From Tanytarsus gracilentus (taxonomy: Eukaryota; Arthropoda; Insecta; Diptera; Chironomidae): a stretch of DNA of 64,000 nucleotides. The notes under the pieces were generated by a model that saw only the letters and a program-made list of their open reading frames with translations, was not told the origin of the DNA and did no database searches. Shown piece after piece: positions 47,573 to 62,500 of this stretch. The stretch covers positions 5,084,001 through 5,148,000 of the forward strand of contig JAXRKN010000040.1 of the NCBI GenBank assembly GCA_038502055.1. The letters are read 5' to 3'. The stretch's first letter is position 1. Every line of letters starts with the position of its first letter. The position numbers and the translations under genes were made by a program.

Positions 47573-50500
47573 TTGCTTATGGCAATGAAAGGTAAAGTCA
47601 ACAAGGAAAGAAGTAAATTCCTTATAACAATGATGTAAAATTGGCTCATATGATCGATCATTACGTAACTGAGAGTCAAGTTTGAGATTTTATTGAAATA
47701 AGAAAGCCTCAAATAACAGCGTTAATAAAGCCAAAAAACCCTTGATAATAATATGAAGCAGTATTCGCCTAAAGAGGCAACATCATCATTTCGTTCCTCA
47801 GTTATGGTTGAAGAAGCAACGAACAAATGAAAACTTTTTCACCCACACTCCATTTCATGCTCGCTTCTTAACATAGCGCAAGGCGAAGGATCAACATTTG
47901 TGTCATGATTTTCTTCATGAACACGCTCCTTTTCATTTCCCTCCCCCATCTTTTTTTGCCACCCACATTTTGCGCTCCTTTTTTCTTGATTTTCTTATGT
48001 CTCATCCACTCTCGCTAAGTACGTAACAAAATTCCTCTTGGTTACCGTTGACATTTTTTTCCGCTGAAATTATATTTATAAAAAAATAAAATTATTTTTA
48101 GGATAAATTGCACCACCTACGCCACTGACGTATCTCCATGAAACTCAACCGAAAGCGGAATAAAATATTTATTCTTTTCCATAAACCACCCCATCACTCC
48201 TCACACCTCTTTCGCATTCGTGTGCTTGTTGGTAGCAAGCAACCAACACTCTGGTAATATCAGTAAAAATGTTTCATCGTTTCGTGAACCTTTTTTTGCC
48301 TTTTTCTCGCTCTCTGTTTCTTCCTATGGCTCTTATTCTTGCGTATTTCTGTGAAAATCTATAAGGAAACGAGACAGCCGAAAAAGAGAAAAGGAACGAA
48401 GTAGAAGAGCTCAAAAAGTTTTTTTTCCTCCTGAAAGCAATTTTCCTCATCTTCTTTCGTGCTTTTCTTTTAAATTTAATGAAAAGAAACGAAAGAGCTT
48501 CGAGATGAAGAAGAAGAAGAAAATCATCTTTCACTCTTTATGTTTACCAACAACAACGACGATTTTGCTTTTTCATTCGTACATAAAATAATAATAATTG
48601 AGTGTTGCCAACATGAAAAGTGTGACGGAAAATTTTTCAAACTCAATTGTGTGAGTGTGCTTTGTAATTTCAAGGTTAACATTTAGAAAATCGTTATGAA
48701 ATGTCAATGGCTAACATTAAGTAATTACAGATCATTATCTACTGCATATATCCTCGAGTACATTGTGATTTCATGAAAAGAGCACATGAAAGGCAAATTT
48801 TCTGTCGTTCAAAAGAAATTTCTTAATGGGTCACTGATTAAAATTTAAAATCATTTCAAGAGATTGCCGACATAAAACCCTCCCCTAAAAGTGCTATGAT
48901 TACTGTTTGTGCTACCCTATTTTTCCTTCCTGTGAACTCTCGGTTGCGTAAAAAAAATTGAAAATTAAACAAATAAATTTTGTGTCCTTTTTTACTTCTC
49001 CCCCGCCCCCTCTCCATTCACTTTTTTCATCACCCACTCATCTCATCTTCTCGTGAGACAGAAATAGCAAGAGAAAAGAGAGATTAAATTTTCATTGTTG
49101 TCTCATCTAACTCTGCTGCTATGCTATGCTCTCATACATGTACGACCAACTTTGTTGAGGAGTTGATTTTTTGCCACAAAACTTTACTTTCTCTCTCTCA
49201 TCTTTTTTCCCACCCACACATGAGGACGATTCTGAGCGACTAAAAAATTCATAAGCTACAAAAGGTTAAAAACATCAACTGCAGTGTAATGAAATAAAAA
49301 TGTAAAAAATAAAATCCGACATATTGATTGAATCACCCATAAGTCCTAAAAGTCCTCAGTTTGAAAACTCAAAAAATCACACACCGAATTTTATGTAGTG
49401 TGCAGAAGGAGGAAAATTTGAAAAGTTTTTTAATGTTTTATGAAAATGTGTAAAATCACACCACCAGTGCCACCCTCGAAGAAGAATGAAAACACATAGC
49501 GGGGAGAAAAAGGAGAGGATAGCAATAATTAATCAATGTTATAATACTCTTTTATTACCAAGAAAAGGTATTCAAGGAACTTTGTGACTCGACTCCCCAT
49601 TTAAGCAGCAGCGCAGTAACAACAAAGTAAATCATCGTTGAATAAAAAAAAAAGTTTCGTAAAGTCGTGGAGGCAGGGAAGAAAAAAAGAAACATCAAGC
49701 GGCGGCAGTATGAAAATGAGAGCATCCAAAAACGTTCTGTATACACACAGCACAACATGATAACAATAAATGAGATTTTTCTCAGCTTTACCTCAAACCC
49801 CCAACAACTCCCTCCGCATAACGCCTCCCTCGGCCTTCGGAAGGAAAATTTATATGCTTTACGCTTCGCATTCTAATTCCAAGTCAGTCTCTCACTCGCA
49901 TTTTCGCTTCGTTTTATTTTTACTCTCTCTCTCGTTTTGATTTCGGCTTTTCGGTGTTCACCACCTCACACTCAACATAATCATTCCGCCACCCATTATA
50001 GAAATGCTTCTGCTGCTCACACAAAAAAAGCACATGATATCAATTTTCCCTCAAACTCCAGACGAACGCGAGCGAGCGAGAGAGAAAATGAGAGAGAACA
50101 GAAGGACGAAAAAATGCCTCTGAAAGCTAAAAGCATTTTCACAAAACGACAAACACATGGAATACTTTCGCATGAAAGTGAGAGAGAGAAAATATTTTGG
50201 GAGGTGGTGTGATGATGGTGGTTTGGAGTCGATGAGGAGTTACCATTATGTTTCAGATCGTCATGTCTGTGTGCTGTTTGTATTTGTGTCGTTGCTCGTT
50301 GAGAGTCATTTCGAGAAGAAGGCAAAGTTCGAGTGTGAGGAGTTTGCTCTCTCTCTCTCATATTATGTTCCTCCGGTTTATATATAACCCTCTAAATCAA
50401 CCATTCAACTCCAGTGTACACAGAAAGTATAAAAACGATTTTTGTTGTTGCCTTTTTCTCTCTGTTAAATGACTTTTTTCATAGGGTAGGTGACAGTTTT

Positions 50501-53500
50501 TCTGAAAATTGTTGCATTTTTTTTGTTGGCGATGATTTTGAGAAAATTTTAAGAGAGAGTGGGAGTTGATTAATTAATGAATTTCGTAATTAATTAAGGG
50601 ACTTTAAAAATTAATTTTCTTTACATAGAAGAAAGAGTTGACACGTGTTGAGATTAAAAGCTCTTGGTGAAAATCTGTTTAATTATCTGTACGATGAAAA
50701 GTTTGCGGTTGATTTGAAAATCTTTAAAAAAGCTTTTGAATTTTATGAATGTGCGTATCGAAAGAGCAAGTAAAAATATGTGCAAAAGGAACCGAAAATG
50801 TTCTAGATTCCAAAAAAAATCATCATCCTCTCGTGTATATTCTCTGTGCTTCAACAGAAAAATGGAAAATGATTTTTTTTGTATTCACTCCCACTTTCTC
50901 TCACCCAAATCAGCATTCAACATCGCCTCATCTCTAACCTCCTCCGAAAAAAAAGGCTTCCAACAAATAGCAGAAATATTTTTGCCTGACGATGCCTTTT
51001 TGTGTATCCTTTCTCTTCTTGCTTATGTGCTGCTTCCATATATGTTGTTGCTACTTTTTTGCCTCATCTCTGCACATCGAAAACGAACCCAAAAAATTGT
51101 CGTAACATTAAACATTGAGAAATAGACTAATCTTCATCTTCTCATCCCTTCGATCTACATGTGCTCTTACTTAGCAGTGAATTACTAAATTTTTTGAACA
51201 ATTTTTATGGAGGTAGTGATTGCACACACACACACATGGTACAATATGCTAATTTGGTTCTATACATTGTCGTTTAACATTAAATACTTTATATCTAACT
51301 TCACCGCCTCATTCCATTCCGCCCACCATTGTTGTGGCTGCCACTTATCCACTGGAGAGATTTCTCGTTATAAAAATAATAAAAATTGTTGGATGACTAA
51401 ATTTTCTTGAAATCCCAACACACAGAACCGTAAAAGGGAAAATTGAATTTTTTATTTTCACTGGAAAATGGCAAATAAATATCTTTCTATAGAGCGCCTT
51501 TTTCCCCATTATTGTGTGTTATATGTGCACCGAAATAAGTCGTCTCCAAACATTTGTGTGTTAGCTCCGAACATGAAAAATGAAATCGGAAAAAAGGAAC
51601 AAAAAAGACGAGGAAAGAAAATTTTTGCGATTAAGGACATGCATTGTTGAAAGCATAGGCAAGCAAAAAAAAATAAATAAAAAAAAAATAGAGAGAAAAT
51701 ATAAATTCGATTTTTTTGCGGGTATTATGTATTAGAAATGAGTGGAAAAGAAGAGAAAAGGACGCTCGACACACAATAAAAAGGCAAATATTACATAATA
51801 CAGAGCAAAAAAAAGAAATCATCATCGATTTATTGAAATCGCTTCACAAAAGTGAGAAGATGTAGACGTTTATATTTTTTGAATGAATGAATGAGGCGAA
51901 AAGTGTGTGCGGTGGGGTTGCACACAAACTTGCCTCTCTATGAACTGCAAAATGAACCCTTGAATGATGTCGTGTCATGGTATCGGATTTTCACTATGCT
52001 CTATGTGGGAGAGAAACAATTTTTGTATTGTTTATCGAGTACTTAAGACTTAGGAAAGGAATTGCCGGTTAAATGTTTTATTGAAAGAGCGCTTGATTTT
52101 TCCTCTTTTTATGTTTGAACATCCGAGTGCAGCTAGACGTCATATTAATTTATGAGACTTGTTAATTTTTCTTTAGAATTACTTTCTGATTAAATAAAGG
52201 AAGCTTTTATCATAAAATTTCCGTTAAAAGCTCTCACGCTGCTCATAGGAAATGTCCATCTCGACAAATGACTTGAAAATGCTGGTTACACAGCTTAGTA
52301 AATGTTTCATCATCGCGTTCAATGATATATTTTCATGTCATGCTTTACGAGTGCGGAGCAAAAGCGAAGGACTAAAGTAAATAAATACATATTATATGAG
52401 AACAAACATTTATATATATTTGATGATAGTGGTTTTGTGGTGAGTTCATAAAAACAAGAAAAAAAGAGAAATAAAACTATTATTTATGTCATAATGCGTG
52501 TATCATAAGAAAATTCAATTTTTTCCTCATCCTCCGGCATTAACAACATTGTGAAAATATGAGAGTTTCTCTCGCACACTCATAAGCACGCATATGAACT
52601 GATTTCGTAGAGTAAATAACGATTATTCAGTGGCAGAGATAATGTGTTGGTGATAGAGACACGATGGCGTATTATGATGATTATGGATGAATTGTTGCGT
52701 TTCAACATTTTCTTCGCATCCCACAATCGCCACCCTCTGCCTCTCTCGACACAAAATCACCTTCCACATTGCACAGATCGAAGCTATTTATGTCCTTTGG
52801 CGATGATTATCTACATAAGTTATTTCTATTTCATTAGCTTGAATGTATGGCAGTATATTATATAAAACAATTTTTTTTGTTCAAAAATCATGGCCGGACA
52901 TGATCGTAGCTTTTTGATATCAAATTTTGTCTGCACCATAAAAAGGAACTTTTTGAAACTTTTTCCCTCACTTCTTGCTCTATCTCTCTCTCTCGCTCAT
53001 ACACTCATCGAATGCAGAAAATGTGAAAACTTTCTGTTGTTGCTGCTGCTGCTGCTTCTATAGTGCTTGGCAAGCGATGAAAAACTTTTCCGTTTCTCTT
53101 CTCACTCTAGCATGGAAAATCTAAAAATTAGTCTTTTTTGGCAGGCGAAACGGGTGAGGCAAAGAACATTTGATTTTTTTCCTATTCTAGTCTTTCTCGT
53201 TATCCGACGATGTCGGTGACATACATAACATAATATTACATATTGAGTGTGCACAGGATAGCATAATGGCTTGTTTGTCAGAAAAAAAGAGGGAGAGAGA
53301 GTAACGAACAACAAATTTATGCGAAAATGTGCGTGTGTTAGAGTCGAGAATTATGATTTCATTTCCCTATTCAACTATGTGATTCATAATAATAATTATG
53401 ACCTTATTTCCCCTTCCAATAGTCATCATCAAACCGCCATAGCATGAAGCGCTGCTCTTAAACCATGTTTTGACTATTTTGCGGGTGAGAGAGGAAAATT

Positions 53501-54009
53501 TGTTTCGGAGCCACTTTATAAAAATATTATTTTTCTCCTCTCGAACTGCACATCGGCGTCGAATGTCAGAGGAAAATTTACTTTCTTGCAAGTGTGCAAA
53601 AAAAATCTATAGATAAATAAATTTTCTCATTCAACCCCACTAGAGAATGGCATTAGGATGAACATTATACTATTAGGGTGGCAAGCTCAACCCTGTGTAA
53701 AATCTCTTTTCTTCTTTCAACATCGGACTTGAATTTTCTTCACTTTGGTGCGGTGAAATATTTTCAATAAACAAAATCGTCAAGGGGTGGTTAATAAGTT
53801 TTTAAAGTTCTTAAAAATGTACTTTAACTTTTTTTCTTTTCATCCTTTGTCACCAGCCCTCGCATATCGCTAAGTGGAAATTCTTTTTTCTCTTCTCGTG
53901 ATTTTATTTATTCTGTACGCATAGAGCCATTAATATTGCGTAGTGAGTGAGAGAGAGAGAGATACATATTGTGTGTAAATTATATAATATCGACATCACG
54001 CGCTCACAA

Positions 54010-54026
54010 ACACACACACACACACA
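54010..54026. repeat. AC microsatellite
   Basis: Seventeen nt of alternating A/C, 50 bp from a GA run at 53949-53962. Confidence 0.8.
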
Positions 54027-56447
54027 TTCGGCGAAGGGAAAAGAAAAATCTTTTATCGAATTTTTAGCCGATACAAAAATCTTTTTTACGATATGACAAA
54101 TCTAAAATCGACTCCAGGAAAACTACAAAAACTTTTCAAAGAAATATAGCAAAAAAAATTGAGCTCTTGGGACTTTACGTCCATGATACTTTGTATGATT
54201 ATTATAAAACTCTTCCTTTATGATTCAACAGAATATTTTCAATTTAAAATAATAATTACAGTTTTACTCGACATTTACGAGCAAAAAATTATCCCTCTTA
54301 CATGTGCCTGAATTTATGAAGTGGAATTGTAATTTCTTTTCAATTGATTTCTCGAGTGGAATTTTGCGTTTTTCGGGAGGGTTAAGAAAATAAAAAAAAA
54401 TTTATCAAACCCTAAATAAATTGAGTGAAGATGTAAATTTTGCTAAATAACATTATCAAGTAATTTCATTAAGCAACATACAAAAATGCACACAGTTAAA
54501 TAAAATAAATGTAGTGCGACACAAATTGCAAAGTACAAGGTGAAATAAAGATTTGCACTCATTCTTTCGCTGATATGACATTTTTTTTATTTCGAAGTGG
54601 AGTAGTCAAAGCGCACAATACAAAGTAAGTCAATGCAATTTACCACGGAAATGAACTGATTTTCAGTACTTTTTTGCATACGTCATGAAGTATCTTTATT
54701 TTTTTTGCCTCTCTCTTTTTAAAAAACTCCTCAAATTTTTGCGCATTTATTAAAATAAATTGATTAAAATTCATTTAATGTACTCGATAATACTGAATTT
54801 TTTAAAAAAATCTCTTTCACATTTTTCAACAACTCTCCGCGCGTTTTTTTATTTTTTTTGTGGCAGGGAAAAATTCATTTTTATTATGTTTAACTCTATG
54901 AGCCAGTCAGGTCATGATTTATCTATTTTTGCACACACAGCAACGTCGAAAACCGTTTTCAAGTGAGTAAAGTGTACGAAAAAAAATGGCAAAGAAAGGC
55001 AATAGCAACAACAGCAGTACATTATTCAATTCTTCACTCTCTCACTTTTTTTTGTGTGTAAAGTCTGCAACAGATATTAAAAGAGCAAATTACACAACAC
55101 ACTGAATTTTCGGCCTGAAAACAATTACGCTAAAATATTTCGCGATATAAACAGTTTCGAAATTTTTCTTCAACCGCGACTTGTTTACCAACATTTAAAT
55201 GATTTCATATGCTCATGTACCACATCAGAGACTTACTTAAAAAAAGATGCAAATGAAAAGGGAAAAAGTTTGAACTTTTTAATTTCGTATTTTTTTAAAA
55301 AAAAATCTCAGGATTTTGCCCCTCGAGCAATTAAAGAGACGTTATGCATATTATACGATTAATTTAACGAAAGGAGTTTAAACTTTTATGTATGTCTCTT
55401 TTCCACATAAGATTAAATAGCGCGCCATTCGAACGGTAAAAGTTAAAAGCGTTCGATTGTCATAACATACAGCGAAAATTGATGATCTTCATCTCTTTCG
55501 AATTGACCCGATAAACGTTCATTAATCAGACATTTCACTATTTATTTTTAACCGAACATCTCTTACTCTCTCATCGTCACTCACCGACTGTGTTAACCGT
55601 TGGGAGAGAAAAAAAAATTAATTTATTTGAATCGATAGTGATCATACGCGCTTTCTCACTCTTCACTAACTGCCGACATAACATCTTCTTGATCCCATAT
55701 ACTTATGTACATACATATATCCAAAAAAGATATCTGAGAAGAAAGGAACGCGCGCGCACACTTTAGGTCACTCACAGCTAACATTTTCAGTCTGCTTAAA
55801 TGAGCAAATTTTGTGCACGCCATGAATTTTTGACACAATTTCGCCGAAATAAAAAAAAGAAGAGTGAGCGAGAGAATTGTACGTCGGCGATGATGATGTT
55901 GCTTAATATATTATTTTATACATACGAAATACATTCTCCGCTTTTTTTTTGGAAAATGAAAAATTTACATAATCACAATATTGTCCACGAGGTGGATAAG
56001 TAGGAGTTGAAAGGAGTAGGAAATAGTTGGCATCACACGCATGACATAATAAATCATCACGATTCACAATAAATATGAATTAATTATTTTGTAAAGCAAT
56101 TAACATGCTAATAACCATATTGAACTTCTTTAAATTATTCCCGAGGGTTGCTTTAAAAAAGCTTTATGTAAGATTTTAAAAGCTTTTAAAGGGGATTGCT
56201 GTCAGAAAAATAACTTTTCTTTTATAGATAGGCGTGTGATAATAAAATGAAAAATTTCAGCCTTTAAATTTTCTGCGAAACTTTTCAAGGGTTTCCACAC
56301 CGGAATGAAAATCTAGTCGCTTGAGTACTTTGAAATTTTTTTTTTATTCATATTGAATGTTCCGTCTAGCATGCAGATTGACATTTTTGTATTTTGCTCA
56401 TCCTCGAGAACAAAAAGAGGTATTTTAGGTGTATGATCGCTATCAGA

Positions 56448-56520
56448 CGCAGCTACAGCGTTATATTCTAAAAAGCTAAAAAACCAACACGCTGCGGTCG
56501 GATAGAGGACTTTTTTAGCT
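56448..56520. repeat. nested inverted repeats
   Basis: CGCAGC near 56448-56453 pairs with GCTGCG near 56491-56496, and AGCTAAAAAA at 56474-56483 pairs perfectly with TTTTTTAGCT at 56511-56520. The two pairings overlap, so they would be alternative or pseudoknot-like if transcribed. No known RNA family recognised. Confidence 0.45.
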
Positions 56521-59500
56521 GATTTATGAACTCTATTTTTCTCTCACTTCAATCCATCACACACAAAACTCGCTATACGGTAAATTGTAATTTGATTACC
56601 TATACGAACCTATCGAAACTTCCGATACATATCATCTCAACTGTCCGTTATGATGAGATATTTTTCTGCGATGTATTTGAGTTTGTTCGTTTAATTAAGA
56701 AATTTCTAGTTCGAGAGGAAGTTCATTATGAAGCCGATGTCCTTCTAAATTTATTATGAAATTAATTCAAGAGCAATTTGTTAAAACGAGTCTTCATTAC
56801 CTTAAAAGATGACAAAAACGATTTACCCAAAAAATCTGCAGATTTTTCTTAATTTTAAATTGAAAACTTAATCAGACAACCTCTTAAAGTTCTTTAGCCT
56901 TGAAAAATTTCGTTAACAATCCAATTCGTTTTGTGTCTCTAAAATTCTCATTTTTTAGCAGCGATGATGACGACACAAAAATTCGACTACGTTTATTTGC
57001 ATACAGCTTTTGTGTATAACTGAAATATTTATATTCCCAAATAAAAAATAATCATAACCATTGTCTGGACGGCTTTTTTGTGTGTATACTCTAAAATGTA
57101 GGTGTTTAACAAAAAGTGTCTTCGAGAGCAACAAGCAGAAGTTAAGCGTCGTGCAAAAGAATTAAATCGATAATGATTTATAGCATCAATATTTTTATGT
57201 CTGTCTGCCTGTGAGAATTCAGGAACTGCAACAAAAACTGCTTGTTAAAATCTTCACATAGCATTGAAAATCATTTTTATCCCCAAACGCTCGCTCGTTT
57301 GTGTGTCCTTGCTGAAATGTTAATTAGTCAAAAATGTGACAATACAAAACTTCAGTTTTGACTGCTTCAAACATCGTTGATTGATGATGAAGTTGAAGCT
57401 CTCCAGTTCGTTAGCTAGTGATGTCAGAGTCACAATTATTTTTTTATACAGAAAAAAAATCTCTCACACACAATGTGCAGATTGCGAGTGCCGTTTTGCT
57501 CATTCGCTTCATTTCGGATCTCTTTTTTGCCATATTTGCATTAAATATCATTTTTCAAGTCGTCGATGATGAGACCCAAAGAGTGGCAAACGAATGAGAC
57601 TTAACTGCGCGCGATCATATCGTGCTTGATTTTTTTGCACGTCTTCTTCGCTGATCTTGAGTGAGAAATGAGAATATTTTCATCAGCATGTGAATATAAA
57701 AGAAGAGCTGTGATTGGCAACGTGACTAAATTTATATTTTAATACTAGAATGATTAAATGCGGTAAGCCGTTTCAATTATCAGCGATCTGAATTAAAATT
57801 CTTAATGAAGCGTGACAAAAAAATCATTTGTAGACAGCTATATGACTTGCGCTTATTCTCATTTGAAACATGCAATTAACGAGAAAGACTTAAATTAGTG
57901 ATAACAGTCGAAGGAGATGCAATTATGATGGGCAGTCGGAAGGTTGGTGAACTTTGAGCTTTTCATACATACATTTTCGAGGAATCGATTTGATAATGAT
58001 CTGCGCGTTGCAGTGCAACCGAGAGAGAAGCAACAACGGCAGCTAATTATTGCTTTTTCCCTTGAAAAATTTCCATAAACTCTTCGAGTGATGCTCCGTG
58101 CACAATAATTCAACGACAAGTCTCTTTTCAGTACATATATGTGCGCACACACTCGACACACAACCTTCTTTACGACGTTTGTTTTGTTTTCCTTCTTAAA
58201 AACTTATTCGCATTTAATTCTTCTTATTTTTCTCTTATCCACCACTCTCCTGCTCTGCTGTGTGTATCTCACTTTAACAAAATCGCTCATCTTTATTAAT
58301 ATCCACAGTATTATACTTTTTTATATTCCCTTTTTCACGTGTTTCTCTCTCTCGGCAACAGATTGAAATTTTTTCGCTTCTCCCCGCGCTTCTTAATTCA
58401 TCGATATACTAAAGTTTTCCATACAAGAGACATATTCTCATGCCATCATCACAAACAGCACAGCTTACAATTTAGATCAGGTCAAATTGAGTCTCTACAT
58501 GTATAAAGTCTAAAAGTGCCAAACGAATTTACTAAAGAGAAGCTTTTTACATACGATCAAATACATAATATCCAAGGCGACGTGACTTTAGATTATAAAT
58601 ATTTTATTTTCTAGTTGTAAAATTGTTAAATAAAATATATGTAGATACTTTTGTCCATCCCTTGAATAATATGCTTTTTGATATCTGCTTACTGCTTTTT
58701 TTCTCGCAAAAGAACGGTTCATGAGCAATGGTTTCTTTATACTCTGGAAGTATTTTGCGCGATAGTTTTTTTGTGCTCGTAAAAAATCGCCTCATTTTAC
58801 GATAGAGTGCATGGAGCTTAGCAAGAGCGCATTAATTCATAATAATAACTTTTAAACTTGCTTGCAATTTGTAATTTTTCTCTTTCTCTATTCTTCTTCT
58901 GCCTTTTTTCCCAACCAATGAACAACACAAAGTCATTCGCAGTTGCATTTTCAACTCAACTCCGGTACATACATATTTTACACCCAAAAGCAATTTTCTT
59001 CGTTCACTCGGCAGAATTGGAATAGATGACGATGATTGTGTGTCCCTCTCACTCTTTCCCCTTTTTTTCTGCATTTATATATATGTACGTACATTTCTAG
59101 GTGGATATAAAAGCTCTCACTATGCATTGCACAATGTACAAAATCCAATTTTTACTCTGCTCTTCTCTCTCTCACTGTCAGCATGATTTATGTGTCTTCT
59201 TTCCACTTGAAGCTAACTAGCAGATATCTAGCAGTGCAAAAATTTTATTCTCAAGCTTCATCTCACGAGAGAGAGAGAAAGATAGTCGATTGTACTCGGC
59301 AATGACTTCAGTTGGTTTTACACATCAACATGCATTCTATGTGAGTGCATATGTAAAGGGTTTATTCCATTAATTATGCAAATCCGTGTGGTCATTTTAA
59401 GAAAATTAAATTCTCACCAGAAGCTCTGAATGAGCTTTAAAGCTCTCTTATTAGTTCATTTGAATGTTGAATATTTATGACGCGTAAAATTAAATTTTAT

Positions 59501-62500
59501 TTGAGCTTTAAATCATTTCGATAACAAACAATTATGTTAACCTTGATATCCGACATACATCAACAACTTTAAATTGTATCATCGTCAATTTTGATTAACG
59601 AAATTAGATTGACGTTTTAAAAAAAGAGTTTAGAGCTTTCACTGTGTTTGAACATAATGACTGTGCAAAGATCATTTTCTACCAGGTCATTGATTTTTTC
59701 TACTGCTATTCACCATGCTTGGCTTTTAAAACTTTTCTTCTCCTTCTTCACTATCGCGCTCCATGCTTTGGTTTGTTACCATTGAACATACACACACACA
59801 CATTTTTCTATTATTTTTCGTTGCTTTGCGCGCGAGAGAGCTTATAAGCCTTTCCTATTTTTATACATAATTTTTTTTTCGTTCGTTCAGACATCACTGA
59901 CTGTCTCATATATACACATGGAATGTAGCGTTTAGTGTTTTCTATGCCTTTTCAACATCACTCAACCAACCATTCACGTAATTCTGTTGATTGTTGATGA
60001 ATTCTTTCAACTTTGTGTATTTTACCGAAATGAAGAGGAGAGAGAGAGAGATGGAAATGGAAACAATAAACTATGTATGTGGCGACAGTAACAACAAATA
60101 ACGAGATTTTGAGCTGATACTTTTTTTTCGAGAAAGACGAAATATTTTTTTGTTAATATTTGATCTCAAGAAAATTCGTTCAATATTTATGAGTAAAAGT
60201 GTTGAATAATTTGATGTCTTTAACTTTTAAAATATTATTACTTTACCATATAGCAACAAAAAAAAGGCTTTATTGAAATTAACTGAATTTATCGAGTAAC
60301 ACATGAACAGTTAGATGGAAGTCAATACACAAAAAAAAAAGAGGAAAGTTTCTAACTTAGGCATGAACCTCAATGAATATGAACAAAAGGCAAAAAAAAT
60401 ATAATTTATGATTATGAGGAAATTCTCAATTAACTAGTGGAAAGAGAGAGAGGCGAAGCTGTGCGAACGGGTGGAGTTGAGAATATAAGAAAAAAAGAAA
60501 GAATTGAAAAAATCGGCCTAATATTTGCCATCTATTCACATTCATTGTTGTGTTCTTATGGTCAGCGATTCTCAAGCCTAGAATTTACACGCTCTTGATC
60601 GCAATTAGGTGTAGTTTGTAGAAAATTATTCGGCCAGCAAACAACCGTTCACCTAAACTCTCTCAAAGTGTTTAAATTCACCTCTCGCAGCAATCACTAT
60701 CGAATGATTTTTGAATCTAATATATATGTAATAGCACATACGTCTTGTGTTTTGTGCGAGAGATCTACAATTTCCACATTAAATGATGATCGATAGTTTT
60801 ACACTATCTCAGCGCGATAATCTGCATAAACTTAATAGAAAGAGCGAGAGGCGAAGAAAAGGTAAATCTCTATATTTAAATTCACTATTACAAAAAGATT
60901 CAGCTCACCATGGAGAGCATGAAAAAATTTAAATTGATAAATTGGTTGGTGGGTGTTTTGAAGAGCATGTAACGTAATTTATGGAGTGCTTCACACGTTT
61001 TTTTTTTGAGAGACCGTTTGATAATTTTCGATGGAGAGAGAAAACTGTACTAAAATTATTCAATCATAAAAATTTAATTTCACAAAATCTATAAAAGTTT
61101 AACGGTCAAATAACTTAATAGATCTCTTTTGCTATCGAGAAATTGCAGTCAATAAAAATTACAATAATCTCTCTTCCTCTCACTACCATTATAGGCATAT
61201 CTATTTCATCATTTACATTCTGCTTGCCTTCACTTCATCCAAGCAGCATCAGTAGTCGGTAACTGAATTGCAAATTTATAGCAATCGCATCACTCGTGTA
61301 TGCATGTATATATTTGTGTATGTAATGCGCACTCGATAATTTGTTAAACGTACAAAGAAAAAAAAATAAAAAGAACAAAATCTCCAGTGAAAATATTTTT
61401 GTTTTTCGAGTCCGAAAGGCCAACAACATAAAAATGACAGGAAGGTGCAAAAGCAAAATTAAAATGTAAAAAAAATCGCCGGAATGAGAAAAAGCGTATG
61501 AACGAAAAAAAATTGAATTAGACTATTGTTGCTACTCGCTTCTCTCTTTTTCTTTCCTTCATTTCTTCATGTTTTTATATATATTTTTTCCTCACATTCC
61601 TATGAAAAAGGTCAAGAGACGACATAAGCTGCTGCAGCAAAACACAATCTTAGTGAGACCTTAATACGTTTGCTTCACTTACATTACAGCCTCGTTATAG
61701 TACAATAATTATTATGATAAGTCATGATTGTTATTACCGAAAGCCGTTTTCAGTGCATTATCGAAAATTATTGAGAGTAACTCACCCTACGCTCATCAAT
61801 TAAATTGCCCCACTCAATCGCGAGTGTGTATGACTATGTATGTTTATATGTAAAAGCGCTCGATTGATATGAAAATTAAATTATTGATTTTTTCCATTGC
61901 TCGTACATACCTGAAAAGGAACAACAAGAATAAAAAATTATTATTATTGAGAGAGATAATTAATAAGCACAATGTTTTTCAGTTTGATGAGTTTGTGTTT
62001 GTGTAATAATGCGAGGAGAGCATGTATATTGAAAATTAACAACCTGACGCAGATAATATGCCATGAGGCTATAAATGTACATACTATAAAATTTGCCACC
62101 TACAATCGACACGCTGGATATTGAAAATTATATTTCTCTCTTTTTTTCTTATTCTTCGCGCGCTCTAAACAAAATTAGAAATGATTATTGTGGACATAGC
62201 TGGAACGTCTTCAATTGTGAAGCGTTTTTTATATATAGCGGATATGCCATAAAAGGAAGTTTCAACATTATAAGACAATGCGTTGTTATTTTGACTTTTA
62301 CTACACATATTTTTAACTATTGCTTCTATCCATAATGGTGTGAAAATGATTTTAATTTCTTTAAACCTTTTTTTTTCTCTTCGTGTGACACAATACTGTG
62401 CGTATTCACTCTCATGAAATTGCCGAAAAAAAAATTAAACGCTTGTCTTGAGTTAGAGTTGGTGGAAAAGTGAGTGGATGAAATCCATTGAAATTTAAAT

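Larger units (their letters stand above)
47001..56000. other. gene desert 5' of tonalli, part 2
   Basis: No supported gene. GAGAG runs at about 47101, 47556-47572, 50070, 50178, 53288 and 53949-53962. CTCTC runs near 49190, 49922, 50348 and 52983. CA repeats at 51223-51236 and 54010-54026. A CTG-rich tract (seen as TGTTGTTGCTGCTGCTGCTG) lies near 53036-53055. Short open frames up to 129 codons have no recognisable domains and start or end in low-complexity DNA. Confidence 0.4.

Noticed and set aside
50736..51125. 129-codon ORF with a hydrophobic C-terminal part
   Set aside because: Overlaps another frame of equal quality; the hydrophobic stretch derives from a T-rich tract. No homology recognised.
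56526..56759. 77-codon plus-strand ORF
   Set aside because: Somewhat more balanced composition than its neighbours, but no motif and no splice or start context to support it.
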